A DNA stretch of 64,000 nt from Methylocystis sp. (GTDB taxonomy: Bacteria; Pseudomonadota; Alphaproteobacteria; Rhizobiales; Beijerinckiaceae): the NCBI GenBank assembly GCA_024506175.1, contig JAMBEQ010000192.1, positions 1 to 64,000 of the forward strand, given 5' to 3'. Shown in pieces: positions 1-9,528 of this stretch. Position 1 is the stretch's first letter, and each line of letters begins with the position of its first letter. Made by a program: the position numbers and the translations under genes. Below the pieces are notes generated by a model. That model had not been told where the DNA came from. It made no database searches and saw only the letters and a list, made by a program, of their open reading frames with translations.

Positions 1-1
1 G

Positions 2-808
2 AACAAGCTCCCCGTCGTCGCGAGCTTCTCGATCATCGGCGACCTGGTGAAACAGGTCGGCGGCGACCGCCTTTCCGTCACGACCCTCGTCGGCCCCGAT
101 GGCGACGCCCATGTCTATCAGCCAACCTCCTCCGACGGCCGAAAAATCGCGCAGTCGAAGCTCATTTTCGTCAACGGCCTAGGCTTCGAGGGCTGGCTCG
201 AGCGCCTTATCGCGGCGTCGAAAAGCAAGGGAACGATCGTCACCCTCGGCAAGGGCGTTGCGGCGCGCCCGGGAGAGGAAGGGACCGACCCGCACTCCTG
301 GCAGGACGTCGCCAACGCCAAAATCTACGTTACGGAAATTCGCGAGGCGCTGAACGCCGCCGATCCCGGCGGCGCCGAAGCCTATAGAGTCAACGCGGGC
401 GCCTATCTCGCCAAGCTCGACGCGCTCGATGCGGAGATCGCGAAGACGCTCGACGCGATCCCAAAGGAGCGCCGCCGCGTCGTCTCGACCCACGACGCCT
501 TCGGCTATTTCGCGGCGCGCTACGGCGTGGCGTTCATCGCGCCGCAGGGCGTCTCGACCGAGGCCGAAGCGAGCGCGCGCGACATCGCCCGCATCATAGA
601 CGCCGTGAAGCAGAACAAAGTCGGCGCGGTGTTTCTAGAGAATATTTCCGACCCCCGCCTCGCGAAGCGCATCGCGGCCGAGACGGGCGCGCGGGTGGGC
701 GGCACGCTCTATTCGGACGCGCTTTCCGGGACGGAGGAAGACGGCGCGAATTATATCGACATGATGCGGCACAATGTTAGAGAATTGGCCAAAGCATTGG
801 CGCAGTAA
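2..808 (+). CDS. Metal (Zn/Mn) ABC transporter substrate-binding protein, ZnuA/AdcA-like, 5'-truncated by window edge
   Basis: Open frame runs to the window start ([42 protein letters not shown]...); motifs [15 protein letters not shown] and [14 protein letters not shown] are typical of cluster A-I metal-binding proteins. Confidence 0.88.
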   Translation, partial: NKLPVVASFSIIGDLVKQVGGDRLSVTTLVGPDGDAHVYQPTSSDGRKIAQSKLIFVNGLGFEGWLERLIAASKSKGTIVTLGKGVAARPGEEGTDPHSWQDVANAKIYVTEIREALNAADPGGAEAYRVNAGAYLAKLDALDAEIAKTLDAIPKERRRVVSTHDAFGYFAARYGVAFIAPQGVSTEAEASARDIARIIDAVKQNKVGAVFLENISDPRLAKRIAAETGARVGGTLYSDALSGTEEDGANYIDMMRHNVRELAKALAQ

Positions 809-832
809 GGGCGCTTCCCGAAAAGGCCCTCA

Positions 833-929
833 CCCTGAGGAGGCGGCGAAGCCGCCGTCTCGAAGGGCGAGGGCCGCACTTCCCGTGCATCCTTCGAGAC
901 GGCGCTTTTAGCGCCTCCTCGGGATCAGG
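833..929. repeat. REP-like extragenic palindrome
   Basis: Arms cctgaggaggcggcgaagccgccgtctcgaagg and ccttcgagacggcgcttttagcgcctcctcgggatcagg are imperfect inverted repeats, each with an internal hairpin. Confidence 0.75.
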
Positions 930-957
930 TTCGGGAATCCCAGGATCGAGGATTGTT

Positions 958-2118
958 GTGACCGATAAAATTCCCGTCACCGTCATCACCGGCTATCTGG
1001 GCGCCGGAAAGACGACTCTTCTGAACCGCATCCTCACCGAGCAGCACGGGCGCCGCTACGCCGTCATCGTCAATGAATTCGGCGAGATCGGCATCGACAA
1101 CGATCTTGTCGTCGGGGCGGACGAAGAAGTCTTCGAAATGAACAACGGCTGCATCTGTTGCACCGTGCGCGGCGACCTCATCCGCATCATCGAAGGACTC
1201 ATGCGCCGCCGCGGCAAGTTCGACGCGATCATCGTCGAAACCACGGGTCTCGCCGACCCGGCCCCAGTCGCCCAGACCTTCTTCGTCGACGCCGATGTGA
1301 AGGAAGCGGCGCGGCTCGACTCCGTGGTGACGATGGCGGACGCCAAATGGCTGAGCGACCGCCTGAAGGACGCGCCGGAAGCCAAGACGCAGATCGCCTT
1401 CGCCGACGTCGTCATCCTGAACAAGACCGATCTCGTAACGCCGGAAGAACTCGACGAAGTCGAGGCGCGCATTCGCGGCATCAACCCTTATGCAAGCCTG
1501 CATCGCGCCATGAAGGCCAATGTGCCGCTGAAAGCCGTGCTGGAGCGCAACGCTTTCGATCTCGACCGCATTCTTGCGATCGAGCCGAATTTCCTTGTCG
1601 CCGAGGAGCATGATCACGACCACGCCCATCACGGCCACGGTCACGCGCATCACGACCACGAATGCGGTCCCGACTGCGATCACGACCATGAGCATCATGC
1701 GCATGATCACCACGATCACGACCATGAATGCGGGCCGGAGTGCGGGCGCGAGCATCACCATCATGACCATCTTGAGCATCATGAGCACGACGGCCACGGT
1801 CATCTGAAAGCCATTCACGACAGCGAGATGCAGTCGATTTCACTGCGCCACGCCGGCGAGGTCGACCCGGAGCGCTTCGTGCCCTGGCTGAACGAGCTGG
1901 TTCAGAAAGAGGGGCCGGATATTCTGCGCTGCAAGGGCATCGTCGCCTTCAAGAACGAGCCGCGGCGTTTCGTCTTCCAGGGCGTGCACATGATCCTGGA
2001 TGGCGACCTTCAGCGCGAATGGAAGGACGATGAAAAGCGCGAGTCGCGCCTGGTCTTCATCGGCCGCAAATTGAAGGAGGAGGAAATCCGCAAGGGCTTC
2101 GAGGCGGTGGTCTCCTGA
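958..2118 (+). CDS. CobW/P47K (G3E) family GTPase, His-rich metallochaperone
   Basis: GTG start; Walker [23 protein letters not shown] motif, NKTDLV; His/Asp/Cys-rich insert before the CobW C-terminal domain. Confidence 0.9.
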   Translation: MTDKIPVTVITGYLGAGKTTLLNRILTEQHGRRYAVIVNEFGEIGIDNDLVVGADEEVFEMNNGCICCTVRGDLIRIIEGLMRRRGKFDAIIVETTGLADPAPVAQTFFVDADVKEAARLDSVVTMADAKWLSDRLKDAPEAKTQIAFADVVILNKTDLVTPEELDEVEARIRGINPYASLHRAMKANVPLKAVLERNAFDLDRILAIEPNFLVAEEHDHDHAHHGHGHAHHDHECGPDCDHDHEHHAHDHHDHDHECGPECGREHHHHDHLEHHEHDGHGHLKAIHDSEMQSISLRHAGEVDPERFVPWLNELVQKEGPDILRCKGIVAFKNEPRRFVFQGVHMILDGDLQREWKDDEKRESRLVFIGRKLKEEEIRKGFEAVVS

Positions 2119-2209
2119 CCCGCTGCGCGGGCAAGAAAGCGACCATAGAATGGTTTCCACTGGCGGATCGTTGGACAAGAAGCGCGCCGCCCACCCCGCG
2201 AGGGCGCGC

Positions 2210-2785
2210 ATGCTAAAGCGCTTTTCCGAGCTGCTGAGGCGCGTGCTGGAGCACTATCTATTCCTGTGCCGCTGGCTGCTCGCGCCCTTCTTCGTGATGC
2301 TGACGCTTGGGCTCTTCGCCCTGATGGTCAATGCGGCGCGCCATCTTCTCTCCATGCTGGAGTCGATTGGCTCGAACACGGAAGACAGGATCATCCTCGG
2401 GCTTCTCGGCCTTGTCGACAGCACGCTCACCGGCGCGCTTGTCCTGCTCGTGACAATATCCGTCTATGAAAACTTCATCTCCGGAATCCCCGCGACCAGA
2501 CGCGAGGGGTGGCCGGGCTGGGTGGGCGGCATCGACTTCACCCAGTTGAAGCTGAAGCTGCTGACGACCATAGTCGCCATATCGGCCATCAGGCTCCTCG
2601 AAGTTTTCATGGATGTGCCGAAGCTGGAAGATCGCGATGTGATCTTCTACATCGCGATCCACCTGACTTTCGTGATCTCGACCGTGCTCTTCGCCTTCTC
2701 GGACAGAGTCACGATCTCCGGTCAGACGGAGAAGAAAAACTCAAACGAATTCGTGCCGAAGGGCGAAGCGGGCGAGCGAGAGTGA
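2210..2785 (+). CDS. UPF0114 / YqhA-family membrane protein
   Basis: FLCRWLLAPFFVMLTLGL, GLLGLVDSTLTGALVLLVTISVYENFISG and FTQLKLKLLTTIVAISAIRLLE are family signatures; start chosen at internal ATG. Confidence 0.82.
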   Translation: MLKRFSELLRRVLEHYLFLCRWLLAPFFVMLTLGLFALMVNAARHLLSMLESIGSNTEDRIILGLLGLVDSTLTGALVLLVTISVYENFISGIPATRREGWPGWVGGIDFTQLKLKLLTTIVAISAIRLLEVFMDVPKLEDRDVIFYIAIHLTFVISTVLFAFSDRVTISGQTEKKNSNEFVPKGEAGERE

Positions 2786-2806
2786 GCGCCGCCGGGAGCT
2801 GCCCCG

Positions 2807-4036
2807 CTACGCCCCGTTCCCCGTGAAGCTTCTCGGCGCCGGGGAAATAATCTTCGCCGCGCCGCCGCCAATTTCCAAAACCGAGAGACCGCGCTCATTG
2901 GCGCCATCTGGTTTGAAGCGGAAGACGCCGTCGGCACCGTTGAAGCCTGAAGGATTGGTGAGCACGCTCTCCGAGTAGCGCTGCGATCCCTGCGAGCGCG
3001 ACAGCGCAATGGCTAGCGAAACCGCGTCATAGGCGAGCGTCGCGATGCGGGCCGGGTCCGAGCCGAACTTGGCTTTGTAGCGCTGCGCGAAGGCGTTGAA
3101 GCCGGCGTTCTCCGGCGCCGTGAACCAGGCGCCCTGCAGCGCCGGCATGTTCAGCGCGCGCGCATCGTTCCACAGGCCGGTGCCGATGAGCTGGACCTTT
3201 TTCGAGTCGAGGCCATTGGCCACCAGCTCTTTGGAGACGGTCGCCATGACGTCCGCCTGCTCGGGGATGAAAATGGCGTCGAACTGGTCGCGAGCCGCCG
3301 CGAGGCGCTGGATGGATTCGCCCGGCGCGCCCGGCTTATAGCGTTCGATCAGGGGCACGCGCATATTATATGCGGCGGCGCTCTGCTGCGCTTGCGCAAG
3401 GGCCAGCGTGCCGTAGTCGTTCTCCGGCGCCAGAACGGCGACGGATTTCTTGCCCCGCTGCGCGGCGAAGCTGAGCCCGCGGTCGACGTAGCCTTCGACG
3501 AGGAACGAAAGGAGATAGTTCCCCTTCCCCGCCGCCGACGAATCGGTCGAAAAAGCGATCACGGGCTTGCCGGCGGAACGGGCGACGCGGCCCGCTTCCT
3601 TCACGTCTGTCGCGAAGACCGGCCCGAGGATGATCTCGGCGCCCTCGTTGATCGCCGCCTGGGTTGCAGCGGCGGCACCGGCTGGCGTCGATTTGTCGTC
3701 CTTGACCAGGATTGTCACGTCGCTGGAGCCGCTGTCGGCGTAGGCAAGCTTGGCGGCGTTGCGCAGCGACGCTCCCACTGACGACGGCCCATTGGGGCCT
3801 GTGAGCGGCACGATGAGACCGACCTTTACGGCGCCATTGCCGATCGTCTCGCTGGCGTCGGCGACGGCGACCTGTCCGGCGGGCGCGCCCATGCCCAGAT
3901 CCTTTGCGCCGGGAACGCCGGGACCCGCCCCTGGATGGCAGGCGGCAAGCGCCAACGCTGCAGCGCCAACCAGAAGCCCGAGCGGGCGAATGCGCCGCAA
4001 GGAGTGGGAAACGCCCGCAGGACAATCCATCTTCAT
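2807..4036 (-). CDS. LpoA/Leu-Ile-Val-binding-like lipoprotein (penicillin-binding protein activator)
   Basis: Lipobox-like LALAACHPG; KVGLIVPLTGPNGPSSVGASLRNAAKLAYAD; divergent from rsmI-yraN, as is common for this family. Confidence 0.82.
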   Translation of the reverse strand: MKMDCPAGVSHSLRRIRPLGLLVGAAALALAACHPGAGPGVPGAKDLGMGAPAGQVAVADASETIGNGAVKVGLIVPLTGPNGPSSVGASLRNAAKLAYADSGSSDVTILVKDDKSTPAGAAAATQAAINEGAEIILGPVFATDVKEAGRVARSAGKPVIAFSTDSSAAGKGNYLLSFLVEGYVDRGLSFAAQRGKKSVAVLAPENDYGTLALAQAQQSAAAYNMRVPLIERYKPGAPGESIQRLAAARDQFDAIFIPEQADVMATVSKELVANGLDSKKVQLIGTGLWNDARALNMPALQGAWFTAPENAGFNAFAQRYKAKFGSDPARIATLAYDAVSLAIALSRSQGSQRYSESVLTNPSGFNGADGVFRFKPDGANERGLSVLEIGGGAAKIISPAPRSFTGNGA

Positions 4037-4235
4037 AGAGAATCCGATCCCTGCGCTCGAACCGCTTAAGGTGGAGCGCGCATGTTTTTTGCGCCGTATA
4101 GGGGCAATCTACCTGACCGGTTGTCAATAGACCAAAGGCATGCGTCTAAAATCGGGCCTTGCCGTGACCAGCGTAGCTGTTCCATATTACGAACTTTGCG
4201 GACGATATATCGAACAACCAGATGGAGGTTTCCGC

Positions 4236-5150
4236 ATGGCAGCCGACAACGCCCCCTCCCCCACCTCGGGCTACACGGCTTTCGGCCTGCGCGCCGAGGC
4301 AGAAAAAATCGAGCCCGGACTGCATGTTGTCGCCACGCCCATTGGCAATCTGAAGGACATCTCCTTTCGCGCGCTGTCGACCCTCGCCGCCGCCGATGCG
4401 GTAATCGCCGAAGACACGCGCGTCACGAAAAACCTCCTGGCGCATTACGGCATTTCGACCCCCCTCGTCGCCTATCATGAGCACAACGCCAAAGTGATTC
4501 GCCCACATCTCCTTGCGCGGCTGGAAGGAGGAGCGGCGCTGGCGCTCGTGTCCGACGCCGGCACGCCGCTCGTTTCCGACCCCGGCTTCAAGCTGGTTCA
4601 GGAAGCGCTTGAAAAGGGCGTGCATGTCACTTCTGTCCCCGGCCCTTCCGCCGTCCTGGCGGCGCTGGTCGTCGCCGGTCTGCCGACCGACCGCTTCTTC
4701 TTCGAAGGGTTTTTGCCGCACAAGAGCGGGCCAAGGCGCGCGCGGCTGGCGGAACTGGCTCAGGTCCCCGGCACGCTGGTTTTCTTCGAGAGCCCGCGCC
4801 GCATCGCCGAGACGCTCGCCGACTGCGCCGCCGTGCTGGGCCCGCGCAGCGCGGCGATCGCCCGCGAGCTGACAAAATTGTACGAGTCCGTGCGCCGGGG
4901 GCGCCTGGACGAGCTCTCCGAAGCGCTCGCAAAGGAGGAGCCGCCGAAGGGCGAGATCGTGCTGCTCGTCGCTCCACCCGAGGCCGGCGAGGCGGAATTG
5001 GCGGCGGCCGACCTCGACGCTAAGATCGGCGAAGCCTTGACGTCTTATTCGGTGAAAGACGCCGCAAGCGTGGTGTCGGCGGCGACCGGCCAGCCCCGCC
5101 GCCAAGTCTATGCGCGGGCGCTTCAATTGGCCGCCGAGCGGGGGAAGTAG
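4236..5150 (+). CDS. rsmI: 16S rRNA (cytidine1402-2'-O)-methyltransferase
   Basis: GLHVVATPIGNLKDISFRAL, AEDTRVTKNLL, SDAGTPLVSDPGF, FEGFLPHKSGPR; SD ggagg upstream of ATG 4236. Confidence 0.95.
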   Translation: MAADNAPSPTSGYTAFGLRAEAEKIEPGLHVVATPIGNLKDISFRALSTLAAADAVIAEDTRVTKNLLAHYGISTPLVAYHEHNAKVIRPHLLARLEGGAALALVSDAGTPLVSDPGFKLVQEALEKGVHVTSVPGPSAVLAALVVAGLPTDRFFFEGFLPHKSGPRRARLAELAQVPGTLVFFESPRRIAETLADCAAVLGPRSAAIARELTKLYESVRRGRLDELSEALAKEEPPKGEIVLLVAPPEAGEAELAAADLDAKIGEALTSYSVKDAASVVSAATGQPRRQVYARALQLAAERGK

Positions 5151-5530
5151 TGACCGAAGACGAAAGTAGCGCCCGCCGCGCCGCCTATTTCTATGGCCTG
5201 CGGGCGGAAACCATCGCTGCGATCTGGCTAAAGGCGCGGTTCTATGCGGTTCTGGATAGGAACTATCGCGTCAATGGCGGCGAAATCGACATCGTCGCAA
5301 AACGCGGCCCGGTTATCGCCTTCGTGGAAGTGAAGGCGCGCGGCGATCTCGATGACGCCGCGATCGCCATCACGCCGCAAAAGCGGCGGCGCATTTCTCG
5401 GGCGGCGAGCCGCTGGCTGGCGACGCATCCTTGGGCGATGACGTGCACCTTGCGCGCCGATGCGGTTTTCGTCGCGCCAGGGAAATTGCCTCGGCACTTG
5501 GAGAACGCCTTCGAGCTCGGCGTCGGATGA
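5150..5530 (+). CDS. YraN/UPF0102 family endonuclease-like protein
   Basis: NYRVNGGEIDIVAKRGPVIAFVEVKAR motif; overlaps the rsmI stop. Confidence 0.92.
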   Translation: MTEDESSARRAAYFYGLRAETIAAIWLKARFYAVLDRNYRVNGGEIDIVAKRGPVIAFVEVKARGDLDDAAIAITPQKRRRISRAASRWLATHPWAMTCTLRADAVFVAPGKLPRHLENAFELGVG

Positions 5531-5537
5531 CGGCCGC

Positions 5538-6275
5538 TCACGAGGCCGTGTCAATGAACCGCCGCTCCTTCCCCTCCAGCACGAGCGCGGTCAGCACGCC
5601 GCTCTTGAAGGCGTGCGTGTCCAGATTGATCCGGTTCGGTAAATTCTCGACGTGAGCGTGCGGCGTGTGTCCGTGCACGATGACTTTGTCGAAAGGTCCT
5701 TTGTAATGCAGGAATTCGTAACGTATCCACATCAAGTCCTGCGGGTCCTGGCGATCAAGCGGCACATGCGGCCGCACGCCGGCGTGACAGAAAAAATAAT
5801 CGCCATATTCGGCCGAAAACGCCGTCTCCTCGAGGAAACGTCGGTGCGAATCGGGGAAACGCGAGAGAAAAGCCGCCAGCACCGCCGGCGCGCCGCCGCG
5901 CAGCATCTCCTTGCCCGCATCCACGCCATAGGAAGCGAGCGTGGTTAACCCCCCGAAAGCCGCGAGCTGATCCAGCATTGCCGGGTCGTCGAGGTAGCGC
6001 AGCATCACGTCCTCGTGATTGCCGCGCAGGGTTACGATCGGCGCAGGGAAGTCGCGCCGCGCCAACCGGTCGATGACGCCTCGCGAGTCGAGGCCGCGGT
6101 CGATGTAGTCGCCGACAAAAACAGCGACTGTCTCTTGACAATCACCCGTCTTGAGATCGTTCTCGATGCCTTGCGCGAGGCGATCCAGGAGGTCGGCGCG
6201 GCCATGGACGTCTCCGATCGCATAAATGCGCATGCCCTCAGGCGTCGCCGAGGTGGGTATTGTTGTCTCGGCCAT
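5538..6275 (-). CDS. Metallophosphoesterase (Ser/Thr protein phosphatase-like)
   Basis: RIYAIGDVHGRADLLDRL, GDYIDRGLDSRGVIDRL, LRGNHEDVML, HGHTPHAHVENLPNRINLDT. Confidence 0.92.
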   Translation of the reverse strand: MAETTIPTSATPEGMRIYAIGDVHGRADLLDRLAQGIENDLKTGDCQETVAVFVGDYIDRGLDSRGVIDRLARRDFPAPIVTLRGNHEDVMLRYLDDPAMLDQLAAFGGLTTLASYGVDAGKEMLRGGAPAVLAAFLSRFPDSHRRFLEETAFSAEYGDYFFCHAGVRPHVPLDRQDPQDLMWIRYEFLHYKGPFDKVIVHGHTPHAHVENLPNRINLDTHAFKSGVLTALVLEGKERRFIDTAS

Positions 6276-6407
6276 CCGGCCCTCCGATCGCGGCGCCAAC
6301 CGCCAAAAACTTTGATGGCGCCATTGGCGCCATCGGCTGTGGTCCTTCCATTCAAGGTTCCGCTATCGACAATGTCACGCGGAAGAATCTCCCAGGCCGA
6401 GGGGCAA

Positions 6408-8111
6408 ATGTCGAAATTTAGAGCGATCCTGCGCCGCCGCTTGTGCGTCGGCTTTCTCGCGCTTTTTAGCGCATTGACAGTCTCGCTCGCGCCGGGGCGC
6501 GCCGATACGCCTGATGAAACCTACAAAGCCCTCGGCGTTTCCAAAGGCGCGACGCCCAAGGAACTCTACGAGGCGTTGGAAAAACGCTATCATGACGAAG
6601 CCCAAGGCGCCGGCAAGGGATCACTCTCCGAATATTGGGAGCCGATCCCGATCTCCAAATATCTAAATCCCCATTCCTTCTACAAACCACCGCAGACGGT
6701 CGACGTCGACGCGTCGCGCGCCCAATGCGTGGAATGCCATCAGCAGACCTCCCCCGGCTGGACTCACAGTTGGCAGAGGAGCGTCCACGGCAATCTGGAT
6801 CAAATTCGCAAGCTGCCGGACAGCGACCCCCGCGCCTACAAGAAAGCGATGGTCAAGGAGGTCGAGGCGAACCTTCAATCGATGGGCAAGCTCAAGGCCA
6901 ACGAGACGCTGAAGGAAGTCGGCTGCATCGACTGTCACATGGGCGTCGGTCAGGATCACGGGCAGCACAAGACCGAGCTGAAAATGCCGGACGCTGCCGC
7001 CTGCGGGCAGTGTCACGTGCAGCAATTCGCCGAGCGCGAATCGGAGCGCGACACCTTCACCTGGCCGCAGGACCAGTGGAAGCCCGGCCATCCGTCGCAC
7101 GCGCTCTCCTACAAGGCCAATGTCGAGAACGCCATCTGGGCGGCGATGGAGCAGCGCGAGGTCGCCGAGGGCTGCACCTTCTGTCACACGCCGCAAACGA
7201 CCTGCAACTCGTGCCACACCCGACACGAGTTTTCGGCCGTGGAGGCCCGCAAGCCGCAGGCCTGCGCGCAATGCCACAATGGCGTCGATCACAATGAGTT
7301 CGAGGGCTATATGCTCTCGAAGCATGGCACGGTCTATCAGGCGCGCGGCGACCAATGGGACTGGAACGCTCGCCTCGCCGACTCGCTCGACAAGGGCCAT
7401 ATGAACGCGCCGACCTGCCAGTTCTGCCATATGGAGTATGAGGGCAAGTTCACCCATAACATGGTGCGCAAGTCGCGCTGGGCCTTCATGCCCATGCCGA
7501 AGATCGCCGACAACCTGAACCACCCCTGGTTCACCGCGCGCAAGGAATCCTGGGTCTCCACCTGCTCGAACTGCCACTCCGACAGCTTCGCGCGCGCCTA
7601 TCTCGATGGAATGGACAAGGGCGTCATCTCGGGGCTCGAGATCACCGAGAAGTCGCGTAGCGTGCTCGTGAAGCTCTATAACGACAATCTGCTTCCGGGC
7701 CAGAAGACCAACCGCCCCGCTCCGCCGGCGCCGGAGAAGGACGAAGCCGGCGGCTTCTTCCAGCTCTTCTGGCAGAAGGGCAACAATCCTTCGGCTGTCG
7801 AATATGAATTCGCCGAAATGTGGGAGCACCACCAGATCAAGCACTATAAGGCGCTCGCGCATATGAACCCCGGCGGCTACACCTATTCCGAAGGCTGGTC
7901 GCAGCTCATCAAAAGCGCCGCCAAGATCAACGACGAGGATACGCGCTTGCGCGAGACGGCGGAGATTCGCGCCGAGCTGAAGCGCATCTCCGGCGAGAAG
8001 CGCGGCGATCTCGAGTTCGACTCGCCCCAGCAGCGGATAATGGCGGCGGGCCTCGGCGCCATCGCCGTGCTCGTGGGCGGCGCGCTGATGATGAAGCGGC
8101 GACGCAAGTAA
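6408..8111 (+). CDS. haoA: Octahaem hydroxylamine oxidoreductase-like cytochrome c
   Basis: Signal peptide plus eight CxxCH motifs (CVECH, CIDCH, CGQCH, CTFCH, CNSCH, CAQCH, CQFCH, CSNCH); HMNPGGYTYSEGW near the C-terminus; C-terminal TM. Confidence 0.93.
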   Translation: MSKFRAILRRRLCVGFLALFSALTVSLAPGRADTPDETYKALGVSKGATPKELYEALEKRYHDEAQGAGKGSLSEYWEPIPISKYLNPHSFYKPPQTVDVDASRAQCVECHQQTSPGWTHSWQRSVHGNLDQIRKLPDSDPRAYKKAMVKEVEANLQSMGKLKANETLKEVGCIDCHMGVGQDHGQHKTELKMPDAAACGQCHVQQFAERESERDTFTWPQDQWKPGHPSHALSYKANVENAIWAAMEQREVAEGCTFCHTPQTTCNSCHTRHEFSAVEARKPQACAQCHNGVDHNEFEGYMLSKHGTVYQARGDQWDWNARLADSLDKGHMNAPTCQFCHMEYEGKFTHNMVRKSRWAFMPMPKIADNLNHPWFTARKESWVSTCSNCHSDSFARAYLDGMDKGVISGLEITEKSRSVLVKLYNDNLLPGQKTNRPAPPAPEKDEAGGFFQLFWQKGNNPSAVEYEFAEMWEHHQIKHYKALAHMNPGGYTYSEGWSQLIKSAAKINDEDTRLRETAEIRAELKRISGEKRGDLEFDSPQQRIMAAGLGAIAVLVGGALMMKRRRK

Positions 8112-8117
8112 CGTTCT

Positions 8118-8202
8118 TCGTCATTGCGAGGATCGAAGCGACGAAGCAATCCAGAACAGTCGCCGCGGCCCTGGATTGCTTCGCTTCGCTCGCAACGACG
8201 GG
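8118..8202. repeat. REP-like inverted repeat in the haoA-haoB spacer
   Basis: cgtcattgcgag...gaagcaatccag / ctggattgcttcgcttcgctcgcaacgacg are inverted copies. Confidence 0.8.
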
Positions 8203-8268
8203 CTGTCATTCGCGGCAGGCCGTAGGTCTGACCGGGGAATCCACTGCATGACAGCGGCGGGAGGGTGC

Positions 8269-9216
8269 ATGAGAAACATCGTCGGCGCCGGGCTCATCAC
8301 GACGGGCCTCGCCCTCCTCGGCTGGGCTGGCTATTCGGCATTGCGCCCGGTCTCCCATTACAGCTTGGCGACCGCCGCCGCACCCGAAGATATGGCCAAG
8401 GAAATTGCTAACCTCGGCCTTGCGCCCGGCGCGCTGCAACGCGTTGAGATTTCGATTCCCCAGGAACGGCGCCCCATCGCGGCGGGACTTCTCGCGCGCG
8501 AGGGCGAACGCCTGACCCCGCTCGTGTGGCGCAATGAGGTGACAGAGCCGATCCTTTTTTCCGACGTCTCCGCCGCCGAAATCACGAAAGTGCTGACCGC
8601 CATTCGCGATCATGTCGGCGAAGACGCTATCGTTCTCGCCTGGTGGGATATGTCGCGCGCCATACGCCTCGCCGCAAAGCGCAACGCGCCGCTCGACGAC
8701 TCTCTCGCAAGAGGCTTGCTGATTCCCGTGGCGTGGTCTGAAGCGCGGAAAGCCGAAGAGACGCGCTGGGGCGCGGGGGCGGCCCCCAAATCCTCGGAAA
8801 CATTCGACCGTTTCATCGACGCGCTCCTCTCGGATGAAAAGCGCGGCGCCCACATCTTGACTGAAATCGCAGCCGGCAAGCCCGCCTATGTGGCCGTGCA
8901 TATTTCCGATGTCTGGAAGGCGGCCGCTGCGCGGCCCGAGCGTCTTTCCATCGCCTATAAGGATTTCCCATCCTCAGGCGTGTCGCATGGCGTCATCAAA
9001 TCCGCGACGCAGTGGATGCGCGAGGAGAAAATCGACGGCGGCTTCGCGGTGGAGCCGATCGGCGGCGCGACGCGGTTGCACTATTTCACGCGCAAGGGCG
9101 ACAGCGACGCGTTGATCGCGAAGCTCCTGCCCTTTTCAACCTCGAATCCGGCGCAGCTGGAGAGGCTGGAATTGGCATATCAGCACAAGGGCTGGTGGAT
9201 TTACCGGTTGAAGTAA
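8269..9216 (+). CDS. haoB: HaoB-like protein (hydroxylamine oxidation protein)
   Basis: Directly downstream of haoA; N-terminal TM; overall sequence resembles the HaoB family. Confidence 0.8.
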   Translation: MRNIVGAGLITTGLALLGWAGYSALRPVSHYSLATAAAPEDMAKEIANLGLAPGALQRVEISIPQERRPIAAGLLAREGERLTPLVWRNEVTEPILFSDVSAAEITKVLTAIRDHVGEDAIVLAWWDMSRAIRLAAKRNAPLDDSLARGLLIPVAWSEARKAEETRWGAGAAPKSSETFDRFIDALLSDEKRGAHILTEIAAGKPAYVAVHISDVWKAAAARPERLSIAYKDFPSSGVSHGVIKSATQWMREEKIDGGFAVEPIGGATRLHYFTRKGDSDALIAKLLPFSTSNPAQLERLELAYQHKGWWIYRLK

Positions 9217-9230
9217 GACAAAAGCCCCGC

Positions 9231-9446
9231 TTATTGCGGCGTGCGCGCGCGCCGCTCGGACAAGCGCGCCACGGCCGCCTGAGCGGTTTGGTAGGCCCTA
9301 GCCTCAGCTCCTTTATAGAGGCCTTTTTCAACCGGAAGCGCGTTTCCCGCCGCGTAGACTTCCCATTGCCACATGGCGTTATGACCAGCGCCCCCTCTCG
9401 AGCGCACTCTCACCGTATATTCCTGGTCAGGCTTTTCATTTGTCAT
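9231..9446 (-). CDS. Small conserved hypothetical protein
   Basis: MTNEKPDQEYTVRVRSRGGAGHNAMWQWEVYAAGNALPVEKGLYKGAEARAYQTAQAAVARL; coherent protein-like composition. Confidence 0.5.
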   Translation of the reverse strand: MTNEKPDQEYTVRVRSRGGAGHNAMWQWEVYAAGNALPVEKGLYKGAEARAYQTAQAAVARLSERRARTPQ

Positions 9447-9484
9447 TGGCGGACTATGGCACGCCAAACCCGCCAATGAAAGCT

Positions 9485-9528
9485 CGCGCATTCCGCTCGC
9501 AAAAGTCTGTCGATTTGCGGAATGCGCG
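9485..9528. repeat. Short palindromic element, copy 1 (AGACTTTTGCGA family)
   Basis: Perfect 12-bp arms CGCGCATTCCGC/GCGGAATGCGCG flanking TCGCAAAAGTCTGTC. Confidence 0.8.

Noticed and set aside
6015-6407. N-terminal extension of the haoA ORF
   Set aside because: Overlaps the metallophosphoesterase gene on the other strand; a signal peptide begins at ATG 6408.
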